Source: Eubacterium ruminantium
GTDB lineage: Bacteria > Bacillota > Clostridia > Lachnospirales > Lachnospiraceae
DNA: 64,000 nucleotides
Assembly: GCF_900167085.1 (NCBI RefSeq)
Contig: NZ_FUXA01000005.1
Span: 248,001 to 312,000 of the forward strand
Direction: 5' to 3'
The notes under the pieces were generated by a model that saw only the letters and a program-made list of their open reading frames with translations, was not told the origin of the DNA and did no database searches. The position numbers and the translations under genes are program-made. Positions 8,457 to 19,110 of this stretch are shown here, one piece after another (position 1 is the stretch's first letter; every line of letters begins with the position of its first letter).

Positions 8457-10727
8457 ATGACAATAATTCCAATATATGATACATTGCTTCTTCCTGAAGT
8501 GACATTTTATTTTAAAAAAGAAGTTATAGATGGCTGGAATACTAAAGAACTTAAGCCGTCAGAAACTATAGCATTTATCATGTTGAAAAGAGATATCAGT
8601 ATTGATGAAGCAAAGCCTGAGGATTTCTACCCTGTAGGTATCGCTGCTAAACTTGAGAATATTGATAATGAAGGAAATATCAGAATAAGAACCATGAACA
8701 GAATACTGTTCGAAGATGTTCGTATTAAGAAGACAAAGATCCTTGCGACTATTGATGAGAGACCTGAAGTTGATGATTTCAGTGTTGAAGAAAGAACTGA
8801 AGTTTTTGAAAGACTTAAGGCGGAATATCTTAAGTTTGTTCAGAATTTCCAGTGGGGTCTTTGGGCAAGAGGATTCATACTTCAGTGGAAGAATATGAAT
8901 GAACTTGCATGCGCTATGGCTGGATATTTCAGTATCACATGGGAAGAGAAATATTCCATCATAGAGGCTGATTCTTTGGAGCAAAGGTATAGACTTATCG
9001 AGACAGCTGCATATGAATTTATGGAAATGGCTATAGTTCAGAGCGGCGCTGAGGATGCTCAGAAAGAAGAGCATGAGAAGATTTACAGAGAGAATGCTAT
9101 TCGTAAGCAGATAGATATTCTTCAGAAAGAACTTGAGGAGATGCATCCGGAAAGTATTTCCGATATAAGTAAGTTCAGAAAGATGATCGATGAATCGGGA
9201 ATGAATGAGACAGCTCGTAAAGAGGCTGAAAAAGTTCTTAACCGTATGAAGCAGGAAGGCCAGGACGGTCATGAGTACGGAATGCTTTATGATTATCTTG
9301 ATTTCGTGACAGGACTTAGCTGGAAGCCGGCTGAAGCGACTGAAATCAATATTGAAAAAGCAGAAGAAATACTTGATTCAGAGCATTACGGACTGAAGAA
9401 GGTTAAAGAGAGGATCATTCAGCAGATGGCTGTTATGGCCCTGAATAAAAAGCAGTCGGGATCTATCCTTCTCTTTGTAGGTGCACCCGGAACAGGTAAG
9501 ACAAGTATCGGTCAGAGTATAGCTAAAGCACTGGATAGAGAATATGTAAGAATAAGTCTTGGTGGTGTAAGAGATGAAGCTGAGATAAGAGGTCATAGAA
9601 GAACTTATATCGGAGCTATGCCGGGACGTATCATGGAAGGGATGAAGAGAGCCGGATCATCAAATCCTGTTATGGTTCTTGATGAGGTTGATAAACTTGT
9701 GCGTGATTTTGGAGGAGATCCTGCATCGGCGCTTCTTGAAGTTCTTGACCCTGAGCAGAACAATTCATTTACAGATCATTATATGAATGTTCCGTATGAT
9801 CTTTCGAATGTACTTTTTGTATGTACTGCAAATTCGATAGATACTATTCCGGAACCACTGTTAAACCGTATGGAGATTATTAATTTCAGCGGTTATACAG
9901 CAGTTGATAAATATAATATTGCAAGAAAACATTTGATTCCTAAGGCTATGAAGCAGATGGGTATCAAGTCAAAGAATCTTGGAATTACAGATGCTGCAGT
10001 CAGAAAGATCATTGAGGATTATACAGCTGAAGCAGGTGTAAGAGGTCTTAAGAAGCAGATCGATAATCTTTGCAGATATGCTGCGGTTAAACTTGTTAAG
10101 GGTGAGGAGGAGAAAATTTCGGTAACTCCGAAACGCCTTAGAGAATTCCTTGGAAATAAAGTATTAAGCCATGATGTTATAGATAGAATGACTATTCCGG
10201 GTATTGTAACCGGACTTGCATGGACTATGGCAGGCGGCGAAATCCTTTTCATAGAAACAAAGAAAGTAAAGGGAAGCGGAAAGGTTACTATCACAGGACA
10301 GCTCGGAGATGTCATGAGAGAGTCTGTTGAGATTGCAATAAGTCTTGTAAAGGGACTGTTCCCTAAGGAAACAGAAGATCTTGCTGATTATGATCTTCAT
10401 ATACATGTTCCTGAAGGTGCTGTTCCAAAGGACGGACCTTCTGCCGGAATCACTATAGTTACAGCCCTTTCTTCACTGTTTACAGGAAAAAAGGTTGATC
10501 CGACACTTGCTATGACAGGTGAGGTTTCATTAAGAGGAAAGGTTATGCCTATAGGCGGACTTCCTGAGAAACTCATGGCAGCAGTAAGAGCCGGAGTTAA
10601 GAAAGTATTTATTCCTGAGAAAAATGTTCAGGATCTGGAGGATGTTGCGGAAGAAGTAAAGTCAGCTTTGGAAATAGTTCCTGTTGTGAAAATTACAGAT
10701 GTACTCCGTGATGTAAACGTATTATAA
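8457..10727 (+). CDS. lon: ATP-dependent protease Lon (LonA)
   Basis: Lon degrades misfolded and regulatory proteins in the cytoplasm. The 756-residue protein has an N-terminal substrate domain, a AAA+ module with Walker A GAPGTGKTS near residue 342 and Walker B VMVLDEVDKL near 408, and a C-terminal protease domain. The catalytic dyad is S662 (PKDGPSAG) and K705 (GGLPEKL), with the canonical 43-residue spacing. I chose the ATG at 8457 because GAGGAG (8444-8449) sits at the right distance. An in-frame TTG at 8433 would add eight residues but has no ribosome site. The CIRCE element places it under HrcA control. Confidence 0.96.
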   Translation: MTIIPIYDTLLLPEVTFYFKKEVIDGWNTKELKPSETIAFIMLKRDISIDEAKPEDFYPVGIAAKLENIDNEGNIRIRTMNRILFEDVRIKKTKILATIDERPEVDDFSVEERTEVFERLKAEYLKFVQNFQWGLWARGFILQWKNMNELACAMAGYFSITWEEKYSIIEADSLEQRYRLIETAAYEFMEMAIVQSGAEDAQKEEHEKIYRENAIRKQIDILQKELEEMHPESISDISKFRKMIDESGMNETARKEAEKVLNRMKQEGQDGHEYGMLYDYLDFVTGLSWKPAEATEINIEKAEEILDSEHYGLKKVKERIIQQMAVMALNKKQSGSILLFVGAPGTGKTSIGQSIAKALDREYVRISLGGVRDEAEIRGHRRTYIGAMPGRIMEGMKRAGSSNPVMVLDEVDKLVRDFGGDPASALLEVLDPEQNNSFTDHYMNVPYDLSNVLFVCTANSIDTIPEPLLNRMEIINFSGYTAVDKYNIARKHLIPKAMKQMGIKSKNLGITDAAVRKIIEDYTAEAGVRGLKKQIDNLCRYAAVKLVKGEEEKISVTPKRLREFLGNKVLSHDVIDRMTIPGIVTGLAWTMAGGEILFIETKKVKGSGKVTITGQLGDVMRESVEIAISLVKGLFPKETEDLADYDLHIHVPEGAVPKDGPSAGITIVTALSSLFTGKKVDPTLAMTGEVSLRGKVMPIGGLPEKLMAAVRAGVKKVFIPEKNVQDLEDVAEEVKSALEIVPVVKITDVLRDVNVL

Positions 10728-10794
10728 TTATCAGAGGATTTAAACTGATTTATTAAATATATTTACAATAGATTATTAGGAGAAGTACAAGCGT

Positions 10795-13700
10795 ATGGGA
10801 GCTGTGATCAATTATTTAGTTGGGGCGTCGGGAACAGGTAAAACTACGGATCTTATGAAGAGAGTTGCTGAGGCGGCTGTACTGAATCCGGATAAAAAAT
10901 ATTTGATGATAGTGCCGGAACAAGCGGCAAGTACTGTAGAAAGAGACATGGTGAAAATCATGTCTCTTTGTCATGGAAGGAAAGGTTTCATGAATATCGA
11001 TATAGTCGGAATCAGTCGACTTGCTTATAAGATATTTAATGAAATGAGAGCTAAGGTTGGAGGACTTCTTGCAGATGCGGATAAATCAATGATAATCAGA
11101 TTTATAGCAGGAAGACTTAAGCTTAGAGTATATAAAAACAGTATCGATAAAGACGGCTTCATTTCTGAAGCAAAATCCCTTTTATCAGAATTATTTCAAT
11201 ATAATATTACTATTTCGGATATTGATGAAGTTATAAATGAGATGGAGGCGACCGGGGAGAAACCGGTCCTTCTGGAGAAACTCAAAGATATAAGAGATAT
11301 ATTTGCAGGCTTTGAGGAGAAGGTTTCTGATTATGAAGAAAGCCTTCCTGCTGAGAGACTTGTGTCATATCTGCTTCGTAAGCTTTCATCACTTGAGTGC
11401 AATATCCTGGATAATGCAGTTGTTACATTTGATGGTTTTACGGGCTATACTCCTGCTCAGTATGATCTCATAGAAGAGATAATGAAAAGGGCTGAAAGTC
11501 TCAGCTTTGTGATCACTATGGACAGTGAGATAGTTAAAAGTAAAAGAGTGGTCAAAGACTATGAAATATTTAATCTTAGTTATGTGACATATAAAAATCT
11601 TATGGAAAAAGCAAAAGAAAACGGCCTTTCCGAAGGTGAAGTTTTATTGTATGAGAATGATCAGAGACATCAGAAGGGCACCATGCTTGATGATCTGGTA
11701 TCGGGAATATTTAGATTTCCGAGTCCGGAACATAAAGAATGCGATGAAAGTGTTAAGGTACTTGAATGCAGAAATTCCGATGATGAGATAGCTGTTATCG
11801 CTGAAGAGATTAAGCGCCTTATAAGAGAAGAAGGTATGAGATATAGCGATATAGCTGTATTTTCTCCTTCTCTCGATGACAGTTCAAAGTCATTTGAGAA
11901 GATCTTCAGGAAATATGACATACCTTATTTCCTGGATAATACAAGGAAAATGAGACAGAATCCATTTTCGGAAGCAATCATTCTCTTACTTATGGCTGAA
12001 GATAAAAATTATGATTATGAGAGTATATTTGCATTTTTAAAAACCGGAGTCATAAGTGGGCTTACCGGTGAAGAGATAGCGCTTATCGAGAATTTTGTTT
12101 TAGAGAAAAATATCAAAGGTTACAGAAAGTGGAGCAGGTGCTTCTCTAAGATCCTAAATAACGAAGACAGATATGCAGAGCAGGAAGAAGTCAGAAAGAA
12201 GATAATGAAAGTTATCGGCGACTTCCATGAAGGAATAAAGAGTAAAACCGGAAAGGTTAAGGATCTGATAAATGCCATAAGAACATTCATGATAAATGAA
12301 GAATATGAGGAAAGCATTCTTCTTATGGCTGACAGGATAGAGGAAAATGACATACCTCTTGCAAGAACATACAGGGCTCTTTATAAGAATATCTGCGCAT
12401 TCTTTGATGAGATGGAAAATGTTCTCGGGGAGGAAGAGATAACTCTCAGGGAGTTTGCTTCTATACTGAAGTCCGGTATGAATGAGATCAGGATAGGAAC
12501 TATTCCGGCTGTTATTGACAGTGTTGTTATAGGTGATACGGAAAGAACAAGAGTGTCCGATATCAAGGTATTATTCCTGACGGACATGAATGAAGGCGTT
12601 GTTCCGCATCCGCCTCATGCTGCGAAGATATTGTCCGATCAGGATAAGGAATATGTTGAAAATATATTCCAAAAGAAGGGCATAAGAAAGCAGTTTGCGC
12701 CAAGTGATAAGGGAAAACTTTATATAGAACAGTTCTATATGTATCTTGCCATCGCAAAACCGATGGAAAGACTTTATGTGACTTATTGCAAAGCAGGAAA
12801 TGACGGAGAGGAATTAACATCCGCATATATAATCCCGAGAATAAAAGCGATTCTTTCGGGACTATCGGTGGAAAACAGAAAACCGTCTGTATTTAAAGGT
12901 ACGGAGAAGACGGATATTTATTTCTTTGCCGAAGCTTTTAGGAAATTCTTATATGACGGAGATGAAGACATTTCTCTTGATGATGCTGTTTTATACAGTT
13001 TATTTGAAGATAAGAAGAGATATATCGATCAGGCAAAAGCTTATGAGATAGATGATAAGAAGCTTACGGAAGCAGCGGTAGAAGCAGCGAAAAAAGCGCT
13101 TTTGGTTCAGTCTGTTTCAAAGCTTGAGCAGTATGCGGGATGCGAATATAAATATTTCCTCCGATATATGCTTTCTCTTGAAGAAAGACGTTCAGGAAAT
13201 ATTGATCAGCTTAATTTCGGAAATGTGCTCCATGACGCATTAAGAGATGTGTTCGATGAGATGGAGGGAGAAACTATTTCCGCAACTTATGATAATTGGC
13301 AGAAGATAAAACGTGACGAAGAGATAAAAATGATGAAGGATGCTATAACTACGGAATTCAGAAGGATGTCCGATGATTTTATCTCTCCGGAAGGTGAAGT
13401 GATAGCAGAAGGATATAATAGATATATTATTGAAAATATCTATCAGCTGGGTGAACGTACCATCACTTCTGTCAGTGAACAGATAAGAGGCGGTGACATG
13501 GTTCCTGTTTTCTATGAGGAACAGTTTACCGACAGAGATGGATTCGACAGGGCGAAGGTCGGAGCGAAGGAAGAGATAAAACTTGTGGGAAGGATAGACA
13601 GAGCTGATATCTACGAAGAAGGCGACAATGTTTATCTTAGAATACTTGATTATAAAACCGGAAATAATACATTTGACTATTCGGAATTATATAACGGCAG

Positions 13701-14337
13701 ACAGCTTCAGCTTGTTATATATCTCGGAGTTATGACTGAAAAAGTCAGAGAAGTATATAAGAAAAAGGGCAGAAATGTAAATGTTTATCCTGTGGGAATG
13801 TATTACTATCCGGTGCATGATCCATATATTAAGAAGCCGGATAATGAAGATGACCCTAGGGTAATAGAGGAGAAAATCTCTAAGGAATTAAGGCTTAGAG
13901 GTATTTCTGCCGATGATCCTTTCATGAAGGAGATTCAGGAGAAAGGTATATCCGAACCTGAAAGATGGAAAGACGGAGATGCAAAGATCCTTCCGTTTGA
14001 TTTCTATACAAAGCCATATAAGGATAAAAAAGCCGGTGATATCAAAGGCTTCCATATAAATCTTTCGGTGGATGAATTCAGATGTATAGAGAATTTTGCA
14101 AAGGTTAAGGCCGGAGAACTTACAGACAAAATGATGTCCGGTGATATTGAAAAGAACCCTTACAATAAGGGGGCCTCATCGGAATGCGATTATTGCAGTT
14201 TTAAGTCTGTATGCAGATTCGACGTGATTAACAGGGATAATAAGATCAACAGAGTTTCAAAAGATATAGATGAGCAAAAGTTTAGTGAGATGATCAATAG
14301 AGGAGGGGCTGCTGCAAAAAATGACAGTGTGGAATAA
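10795..14337 (+). CDS. addB: ATP-dependent helicase/nuclease subunit B (AddB)
   Basis: AddB partners AddA in the helicase-nuclease that resects double-strand breaks for recombination, the Firmicute counterpart of RecBCD. The 1180-residue protein starts with a Walker A motif (GASGTGKTT). It has a C-terminal RecB-type nuclease core (ILDYKTG). The four cysteines of the AddB iron-sulfur cluster are visible: C783 (AGCEYKYF) and C1131, C1134, C1140 (ECDYCSFKSVC). It overlaps addA by 17 nt, which suggests translational coupling and equal stoichiometry. Confidence 0.95.
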   Translation: MGAVINYLVGASGTGKTTDLMKRVAEAAVLNPDKKYLMIVPEQAASTVERDMVKIMSLCHGRKGFMNIDIVGISRLAYKIFNEMRAKVGGLLADADKSMIIRFIAGRLKLRVYKNSIDKDGFISEAKSLLSELFQYNITISDIDEVINEMEATGEKPVLLEKLKDIRDIFAGFEEKVSDYEESLPAERLVSYLLRKLSSLECNILDNAVVTFDGFTGYTPAQYDLIEEIMKRAESLSFVITMDSEIVKSKRVVKDYEIFNLSYVTYKNLMEKAKENGLSEGEVLLYENDQRHQKGTMLDDLVSGIFRFPSPEHKECDESVKVLECRNSDDEIAVIAEEIKRLIREEGMRYSDIAVFSPSLDDSSKSFEKIFRKYDIPYFLDNTRKMRQNPFSEAIILLLMAEDKNYDYESIFAFLKTGVISGLTGEEIALIENFVLEKNIKGYRKWSRCFSKILNNEDRYAEQEEVRKKIMKVIGDFHEGIKSKTGKVKDLINAIRTFMINEEYEESILLMADRIEENDIPLARTYRALYKNICAFFDEMENVLGEEEITLREFASILKSGMNEIRIGTIPAVIDSVVIGDTERTRVSDIKVLFLTDMNEGVVPHPPHAAKILSDQDKEYVENIFQKKGIRKQFAPSDKGKLYIEQFYMYLAIAKPMERLYVTYCKAGNDGEELTSAYIIPRIKAILSGLSVENRKPSVFKGTEKTDIYFFAEAFRKFLYDGDEDISLDDAVLYSLFEDKKRYIDQAKAYEIDDKKLTEAAVEAAKKALLVQSVSKLEQYAGCEYKYFLRYMLSLEERRSGNIDQLNFGNVLHDALRDVFDEMEGETISATYDNWQKIKRDEEIKMMKDAITTEFRRMSDDFISPEGEVIAEGYNRYIIENIYQLGERTITSVSEQIRGGDMVPVFYEEQFTDRDGFDRAKVGAKEEIKLVGRIDRADIYEEGDNVYLRILDYKTGNNTFDYSELYNGRQLQLVIYLGVMTEKVREVYKKKGRNVNVYPVGMYYYPVHDPYIKKPDNEDDPRVIEEKISKELRLRGISADDPFMKEIQEKGISEPERWKDGDAKILPFDFYTKPYKDKKAGDIKGFHINLSVDEFRCIENFAKVKAGELTDKMMSGDIEKNPYNKGASSECDYCSFKSVCRFDVINRDNKINRVSKDIDEQKFSEMINRGGAAAKNDSVE

Positions 14338-17300
14338 ACAACAAAAGCAGGTAATTGATAGCAGAAATTACAATAAAAACATACTTGTTTCAGCTGCAGC
14401 AGGTTCCGGCAAGACAGCTGTTCTTGTTGAACGTATCTTAGAAAGCATCATGACTGAAGAAGATGGTGAATATAAGAATAATATCGATGAATTTCTTGTG
14501 GTTACATTCACAAGAGCCGCTGCTTCACAGATGAAGGAAAAGATAACAAAAACCATTTCCGAGAAGATCAATGAGGAAAGTAAGAAAGAGTATCCGGATC
14601 TTAAATTGGTGGATCACCTCCTTAGACAACAGACTGCAGTCGGAAGAGCGGATATATGCACATTGGACAGCTTTTCTGCGAAGATCGTCAGAGAGAATTT
14701 CAATGTTATAGGCATAGATCCTGCATTTAATGTAACAGACGGAAATATGGCTTCCATAATTCAGGAAGATATCACAGAAGAATTCTTTGAACAGCTTTTC
14801 GGCGGAACCGATGGTAAATATATTAAGTCGGCAGACTTTTGCGAGCTTGCAAATGTATTCTTCAGAAAAACCAGCGATTCGGAATTAAAGGATATTTTCA
14901 GCAGGGTTATCCGTGTTGCAAGTACAATGCCGGATCCTGTTAAATGGCTGATGGATTCAAGGCTTACAGGCGAGATTGATGAAATGCCGTGGATGAAGTT
15001 TATCATAAGGGATATTTACGGACAGGTCGAAACAGCCATCGGATATAATGACAAGGTCTTGGAGATTGCCGAAGAAAAGCAGGACAGTAAGCTTATTGAA
15101 AAAGCAAGACTCGATAGAGAAATCCTTGAAGGCATTAAGGAAGCATGTGACCCGGAAAATGGCGGCGGATATAAGACTATTTCGGAGGCACTTTCAGGTT
15201 ATAAATTTAAACCGAAGAGTAAGGATGAGCCTGAAGCATATACATATTTCAGATCGAAATACAGTCTTAAAAGCGGGATCATCGGCTCTATAGCTGAAAA
15301 TATAACCGGCAGCGGAAAACTTCCGAATATGGATTCGCTTAAAAAAGAGATAGAAGAAAATACTTCAAAATGGATTGATATCATTGTTTTCACAAGTATA
15401 GAAATATATGAAAGACTCATGACTGAAAAGCATAGAAGAAGACAATATGAATTCAGTGATATTTCGCATTTTGCTTTGCAGATACTTTCCGAATGTGATG
15501 ACGAAGGGCGCATTTTAAGAGATGAAAAAGGAACTGCACTTCCGTCGGGAGTCGCAAAGAATTATGCGGACAAATATAAATTTATTTATACAGACGAATA
15601 TCAGGACAGTAGTTATATCCAGGAAGATATGCTGAATCTTATTGCGAGAACGAAGAATGGTATTCCGTATAATATTTTCATGGTTGGTGATGTTAAGCAG
15701 AGTATATATCGTTTCAGACAGGCGAGCCCTAAGCTTTTCATCGATAAATATAATGATTACGCAAATGTAACGGATCTTTCAAAGGATGATATTCCTGAAG
15801 ATGCTTCGGGAGTTGTAATCGACCTTTGTACGAATTACAGATCGAGAAAACCTGTTCTTGATGCAACGAATTATATATTTAAGCATCTTATGCAAAAGGA
15901 TATAGGCGGGATTGATTATGATGACAGAGCCGCCCTTTCATTTGCGTCGGAAGCTGATATTTATCCTGCAGAGACAGGACCGGGAAGAAAGCCTCTTGTT
16001 ATGCTTATTACACAGCCGCAGGATGAAGAAGAAGGAATGTCCGGCGAAATAAAAGAAGAGGAAATTGACAATGATGAATATGAAGCAGAACTTGTTGCTT
16101 CAAAGATAGACGAGCTTCTTAATGATGAAGAGTTCCTTATACTTGATACCGACAAAAAGGTCAGAAGAAGAGTGAAGCCTTCCGATATAGCCATAATCAT
16201 GAGAGGCGTAAAGGGGCGTGGAGATAAATACGAAACTGCTCTTAAAAGAAGAGGTATCGGAGTTAAACTTGATAATCCGAATGGATATTTTGATGCGATA
16301 GAGATCACAACTATGCTTTCACTTCTTAGTGTGATTGATAACGTAAGACAGGATATCCCTTTGGCTGCAGTTCTTTCTTCTTCGATTGGCGGATTTACAA
16401 ATAGTGAATTAATCCTGATAAGAGGAAATGTTGAAGAAAAATGCAGTTTCTACGATGCATGCATTTCTTATATCGAAAAGCATGATGAGGATGAGATAAA
16501 GACCAAGCTCGAAAGATTTTTTACGATGATCAGAGAGCTTGAGGAATGTAAGAATTATACCGGTATAGACAGCCTCATTGAGAAGGTTCTTGAAAAAACC
16601 GGATATGATATCTATATTTCGGCGTTGCCGAACGGAAATATAAGAATAGCCAATATAAATATGCTTATGAAAAAGGCTGAAGAATTTGAAAAGAATTCAT
16701 TTAACGGCTTATTTAATTTCCTGAGATATATAGAGAAATGCAGATATCATGATATTGATTTTGCAGAAGCACAAATGGATACAGGCAGTGATGATAAAGT
16801 TCAGATCACTACTATCCATAAAAGTAAGGGACTTGAATATCCTGTTGTATTCCTTGTGGGACTCGGAAGACAGTTTAATCAGATGGATGAGAAGAAGGAT
16901 GTATATGTTGACGGTGACAATCATATAGCCGTAAATTATCTTGATCCGAAGAGGAGGATCAAAGATAAGAGCTTTATGTGCCGTTCTATAATCCGCCTTT
17001 CAAAGCTTGCGAAGGTTGAAGAAGAGCAGAGACTTTTGTATGTCGGAATGACCAGAGCAAGAGAATATCTGATCATGACCGGGGTTGATAAGAAATTATC
17101 GGAGGAGTCAGGACTTGATTATAAATTACGAAGTACTTTTAAAAAGTATCTTACATGGATCGAGCCGCTGCTGAATATAAATGCTGTTTATGATGTATTT
17201 GACGTAGAGACTTATTTATTTAGTGATATAGCTGTCACAAATGAAGTCAGAAAGTTTAAGGAGAAAGCTGATTATATTAAGCTTTCGGAGGAACTTAAGG

Positions 17301-18163
17301 AAAAGTCGCAGGAAAGGGATGTTCAGGAAAAGAGGGATGCGGTAGAGAAAGTCTACAGGCAGAAGGAAGAATATCCTTATCTCACAGATACTGTCACCAA
17401 GGCGAAGATGTCGGTTTCCGAAATAAAGAAAATGCTTTATGAAGAAACTGGAGAAAATGAAGAAGCGGTGGCATCATATTTTGATGTCTACGGAATCCAC
17501 GGTGATGAAGATGATGAGGCTGCCGGAAGTCCGGGAGAAAGTGTAGAAAAAACGGATGAGGCTGCCGGAAAGACAGATGGCACTGCCGGAAAGCCTGATC
17601 GTGAGGAACTGATCAAAAAGGCTGAGATTGAGAAGGCGGCCACAAGAAGAGGTACTGTTATTCATAAGATATTTGAACTTATGGATTTTCAGAAGATTGA
17701 TTCGGAAGAAGATATGCGTGATGCGGCAGAAAATATAATGAGTGATGATTTTTTCACTGAGGACGACAGAAAGATGATCGCTGAAGGGAATTATATAAAA
17801 TACATTGCCCGCTTTGCGAATACAGATCTTTTTAAATGTATGAAGAAAGCCGATAAAGAAGGAAAGCTTTATAAAGAAGCACCGTTCACCATGGGAATAT
17901 CTTCAGATGAAAATGAATCCGGTTTGGTTATAGTGCAGGGTATCATAGATGCTTATTATATTGATGAAGATAATAATGCCGTGATAGTCGATTATAAAAC
18001 CGACAGAACAGGCAAAAAAGAAATTCTTATAAAGAGATATTTTGAGCAACTTAGATTATACTCGGAAGCTGTTATGGGAATCAGTGGAAATAAGATAAAA
18101 AAGGCTGTGATTTATTCACTTTATGCAGGGGAAGTATCGGTTATTCAGGACTATGACCGATAA
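14321..18163 (+). CDS. addA: ATP-dependent helicase/nuclease subunit A (AddA)
   Basis: AddA is the UvrD-type helicase and second nuclease of AddAB. The 1280-residue protein shows helicase motifs in order: AAAGSGKTA, TDEYQDSS, GDVKQSIYRFRQA, TIHKSKGLEYPVVFL and LLYVGMTRARE. The C-terminal nuclease has VDYKTDR near residue 1222. The ATG lies inside the end of addB, 12 nt after an AGGAGGGG ribosome site within the addB coding sequence. A low-complexity stretch at about 17510-17600 (repeated EAAG/TAGK units, Asp/Glu/Gly rich) lies between helicase and nuclease domains and looks like an expanded flexible linker. Confidence 0.95.
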   Translation: MTVWNKQQKQVIDSRNYNKNILVSAAAGSGKTAVLVERILESIMTEEDGEYKNNIDEFLVVTFTRAAASQMKEKITKTISEKINEESKKEYPDLKLVDHLLRQQTAVGRADICTLDSFSAKIVRENFNVIGIDPAFNVTDGNMASIIQEDITEEFFEQLFGGTDGKYIKSADFCELANVFFRKTSDSELKDIFSRVIRVASTMPDPVKWLMDSRLTGEIDEMPWMKFIIRDIYGQVETAIGYNDKVLEIAEEKQDSKLIEKARLDREILEGIKEACDPENGGGYKTISEALSGYKFKPKSKDEPEAYTYFRSKYSLKSGIIGSIAENITGSGKLPNMDSLKKEIEENTSKWIDIIVFTSIEIYERLMTEKHRRRQYEFSDISHFALQILSECDDEGRILRDEKGTALPSGVAKNYADKYKFIYTDEYQDSSYIQEDMLNLIARTKNGIPYNIFMVGDVKQSIYRFRQASPKLFIDKYNDYANVTDLSKDDIPEDASGVVIDLCTNYRSRKPVLDATNYIFKHLMQKDIGGIDYDDRAALSFASEADIYPAETGPGRKPLVMLITQPQDEEEGMSGEIKEEEIDNDEYEAELVASKIDELLNDEEFLILDTDKKVRRRVKPSDIAIIMRGVKGRGDKYETALKRRGIGVKLDNPNGYFDAIEITTMLSLLSVIDNVRQDIPLAAVLSSSIGGFTNSELILIRGNVEEKCSFYDACISYIEKHDEDEIKTKLERFFTMIRELEECKNYTGIDSLIEKVLEKTGYDIYISALPNGNIRIANINMLMKKAEEFEKNSFNGLFNFLRYIEKCRYHDIDFAEAQMDTGSDDKVQITTIHKSKGLEYPVVFLVGLGRQFNQMDEKKDVYVDGDNHIAVNYLDPKRRIKDKSFMCRSIIRLSKLAKVEEEQRLLYVGMTRAREYLIMTGVDKKLSEESGLDYKLRSTFKKYLTWIEPLLNINAVYDVFDVETYLFSDIAVTNEVRKFKEKADYIKLSEELKEKSQERDVQEKRDAVEKVYRQKEEYPYLTDTVTKAKMSVSEIKKMLYEETGENEEAVASYFDVYGIHGDEDDEAAGSPGESVEKTDEAAGKTDGTAGKPDREELIKKAEIEKAATRRGTVIHKIFELMDFQKIDSEEDMRDAAENIMSDDFFTEDDRKMIAEGNYIKYIARFANTDLFKCMKKADKEGKLYKEAPFTMGISSDENESGLVIVQGIIDAYYIDEDNNAVIVDYKTDRTGKKEILIKRYFEQLRLYSEAVMGISGNKIKKAVIYSLYAGEVSVIQDYDR

Positions 18164-18184
18164 CAAAAAATTATAATACACAAC

Positions 18185-18213
18185 TTGACTTTGATGTATA
18201 TAAAAACTAGAAT
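18185..18213 (+). promoter_or_regulatory. promoter of the ATP synthase operon
   Basis: TTGACT (18185-18190) and TAGAAT (18208-18213) are separated by 17 bp. This lies in the 88-nt gap between addA and atpB and is the only good promoter ahead of the atp genes. Confidence 0.75.
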
Positions 18214-18251
18214 TAGTGTTGGTTAAAAGAGAGGAGATGACGTTCTGAAAA

Positions 18252-19073
18252 ATGACTAAAAAGAAGAGGATATCAGTGCTTCTTATAATGTTTGCCGTGG
18301 TTATCGGACTTGGCGTTTTGACATTCGTGCTTGGCAATAAAGAAAAGCATGAAACGATCCAGGAAACTATGAAAGATGCTGTTCTTCACGGGGATAATAA
18401 GATAAACCTGTTTGGAATAATGGATGTTAATCCGTCTGTTATATCAGCATTTACGGTAACTGCCGTGATACTGCTTTTTGCACTGATCATAAGGATATTT
18501 GTGATACCGAAATTCAAATACGTTCCGGGCAAATTCCAATTACTGATTGAAGAGTGGGTAGGAATATTTGACGGTCTTGCTAAAGGGAACAGTCCTCACA
18601 GGAATAAGTTCCTTGGTGCATATCTTTTTACAGCCGGTTCCTATATTTTCATTGGAACATGTTTTGAACTTTTCGGAATACAGGGAGTAACGACTAAAGG
18701 ACATTCTGTAGCACTTCCGGCACCTATTTCGGATGTTAACGCAGCTATATGTATGGGATTTTTATCTTATTTCGTGATCATGTCCGGAGGAATAGCAGAG
18801 AATAAATTCGGAGGAGTTTTGAAGACTCTCAAGGATTTCTCGCTTCCGATATCGATGAGTTTCCGTCTTTTCGGAGCACTTCTCAGTGGTCTTCTTGTAA
18901 CGGAACTTGTTTACTATTATATAAATTTAAGTTTTGTACTTCCTGTATTTGTAGGAGTCATGTTTACACTGCTTCATGCATTGATACAGGCTTACGTTCT
19001 TACAATGCTTACAGGACTTTTTTACGGAGAAGTTTCCGAACCGTCCGAGAAGAAGCATAAAAAAGAAGCATAA
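18252..19073 (+). CDS. atpB: F-type ATP synthase subunit a
   Basis: Subunit a forms the proton half-channels beside the c-ring. The 273-residue protein has a leading hydrophobic segment and about five further membrane helices. The essential arginine is R205 in SMSFRLFGALLSG, and the last helix has LLHALIQAYVLTMLTGLF. The ribosome site GAGGAG (18231-18236) is rather far (15 nt) from the ATG. An ATG directly after it opens only a three-codon frame. There is no atpI gene upstream. The first helix (residues about 7-27) looks like a signal-anchor. Confidence 0.93.
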   Translation: MTKKKRISVLLIMFAVVIGLGVLTFVLGNKEKHETIQETMKDAVLHGDNKINLFGIMDVNPSVISAFTVTAVILLFALIIRIFVIPKFKYVPGKFQLLIEEWVGIFDGLAKGNSPHRNKFLGAYLFTAGSYIFIGTCFELFGIQGVTTKGHSVALPAPISDVNAAICMGFLSYFVIMSGGIAENKFGGVLKTLKDFSLPISMSFRLFGALLSGLLVTELVYYYINLSFVLPVFVGVMFTLLHALIQAYVLTMLTGLFYGEVSEPSEKKHKKEA

Positions 19074-19110
19074 AATCACATTCTCATATTTATTTAGGAG
19101 GAATTTTAAA

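Noticed and set aside
8559-9272. 237-codon minus-strand frame inside lon
   Set aside because: Composition (Leu/Ser/Phe/Ile rich) and position are those of an antisense frame.
18237-18248. Three-codon frame (MTF) directly after the ribosome site ahead of atpB
   Set aside because: The ATG abuts the ribosome site with no spacing, and three codons cannot be judged; noted only because it explains the odd spacing to atpB.
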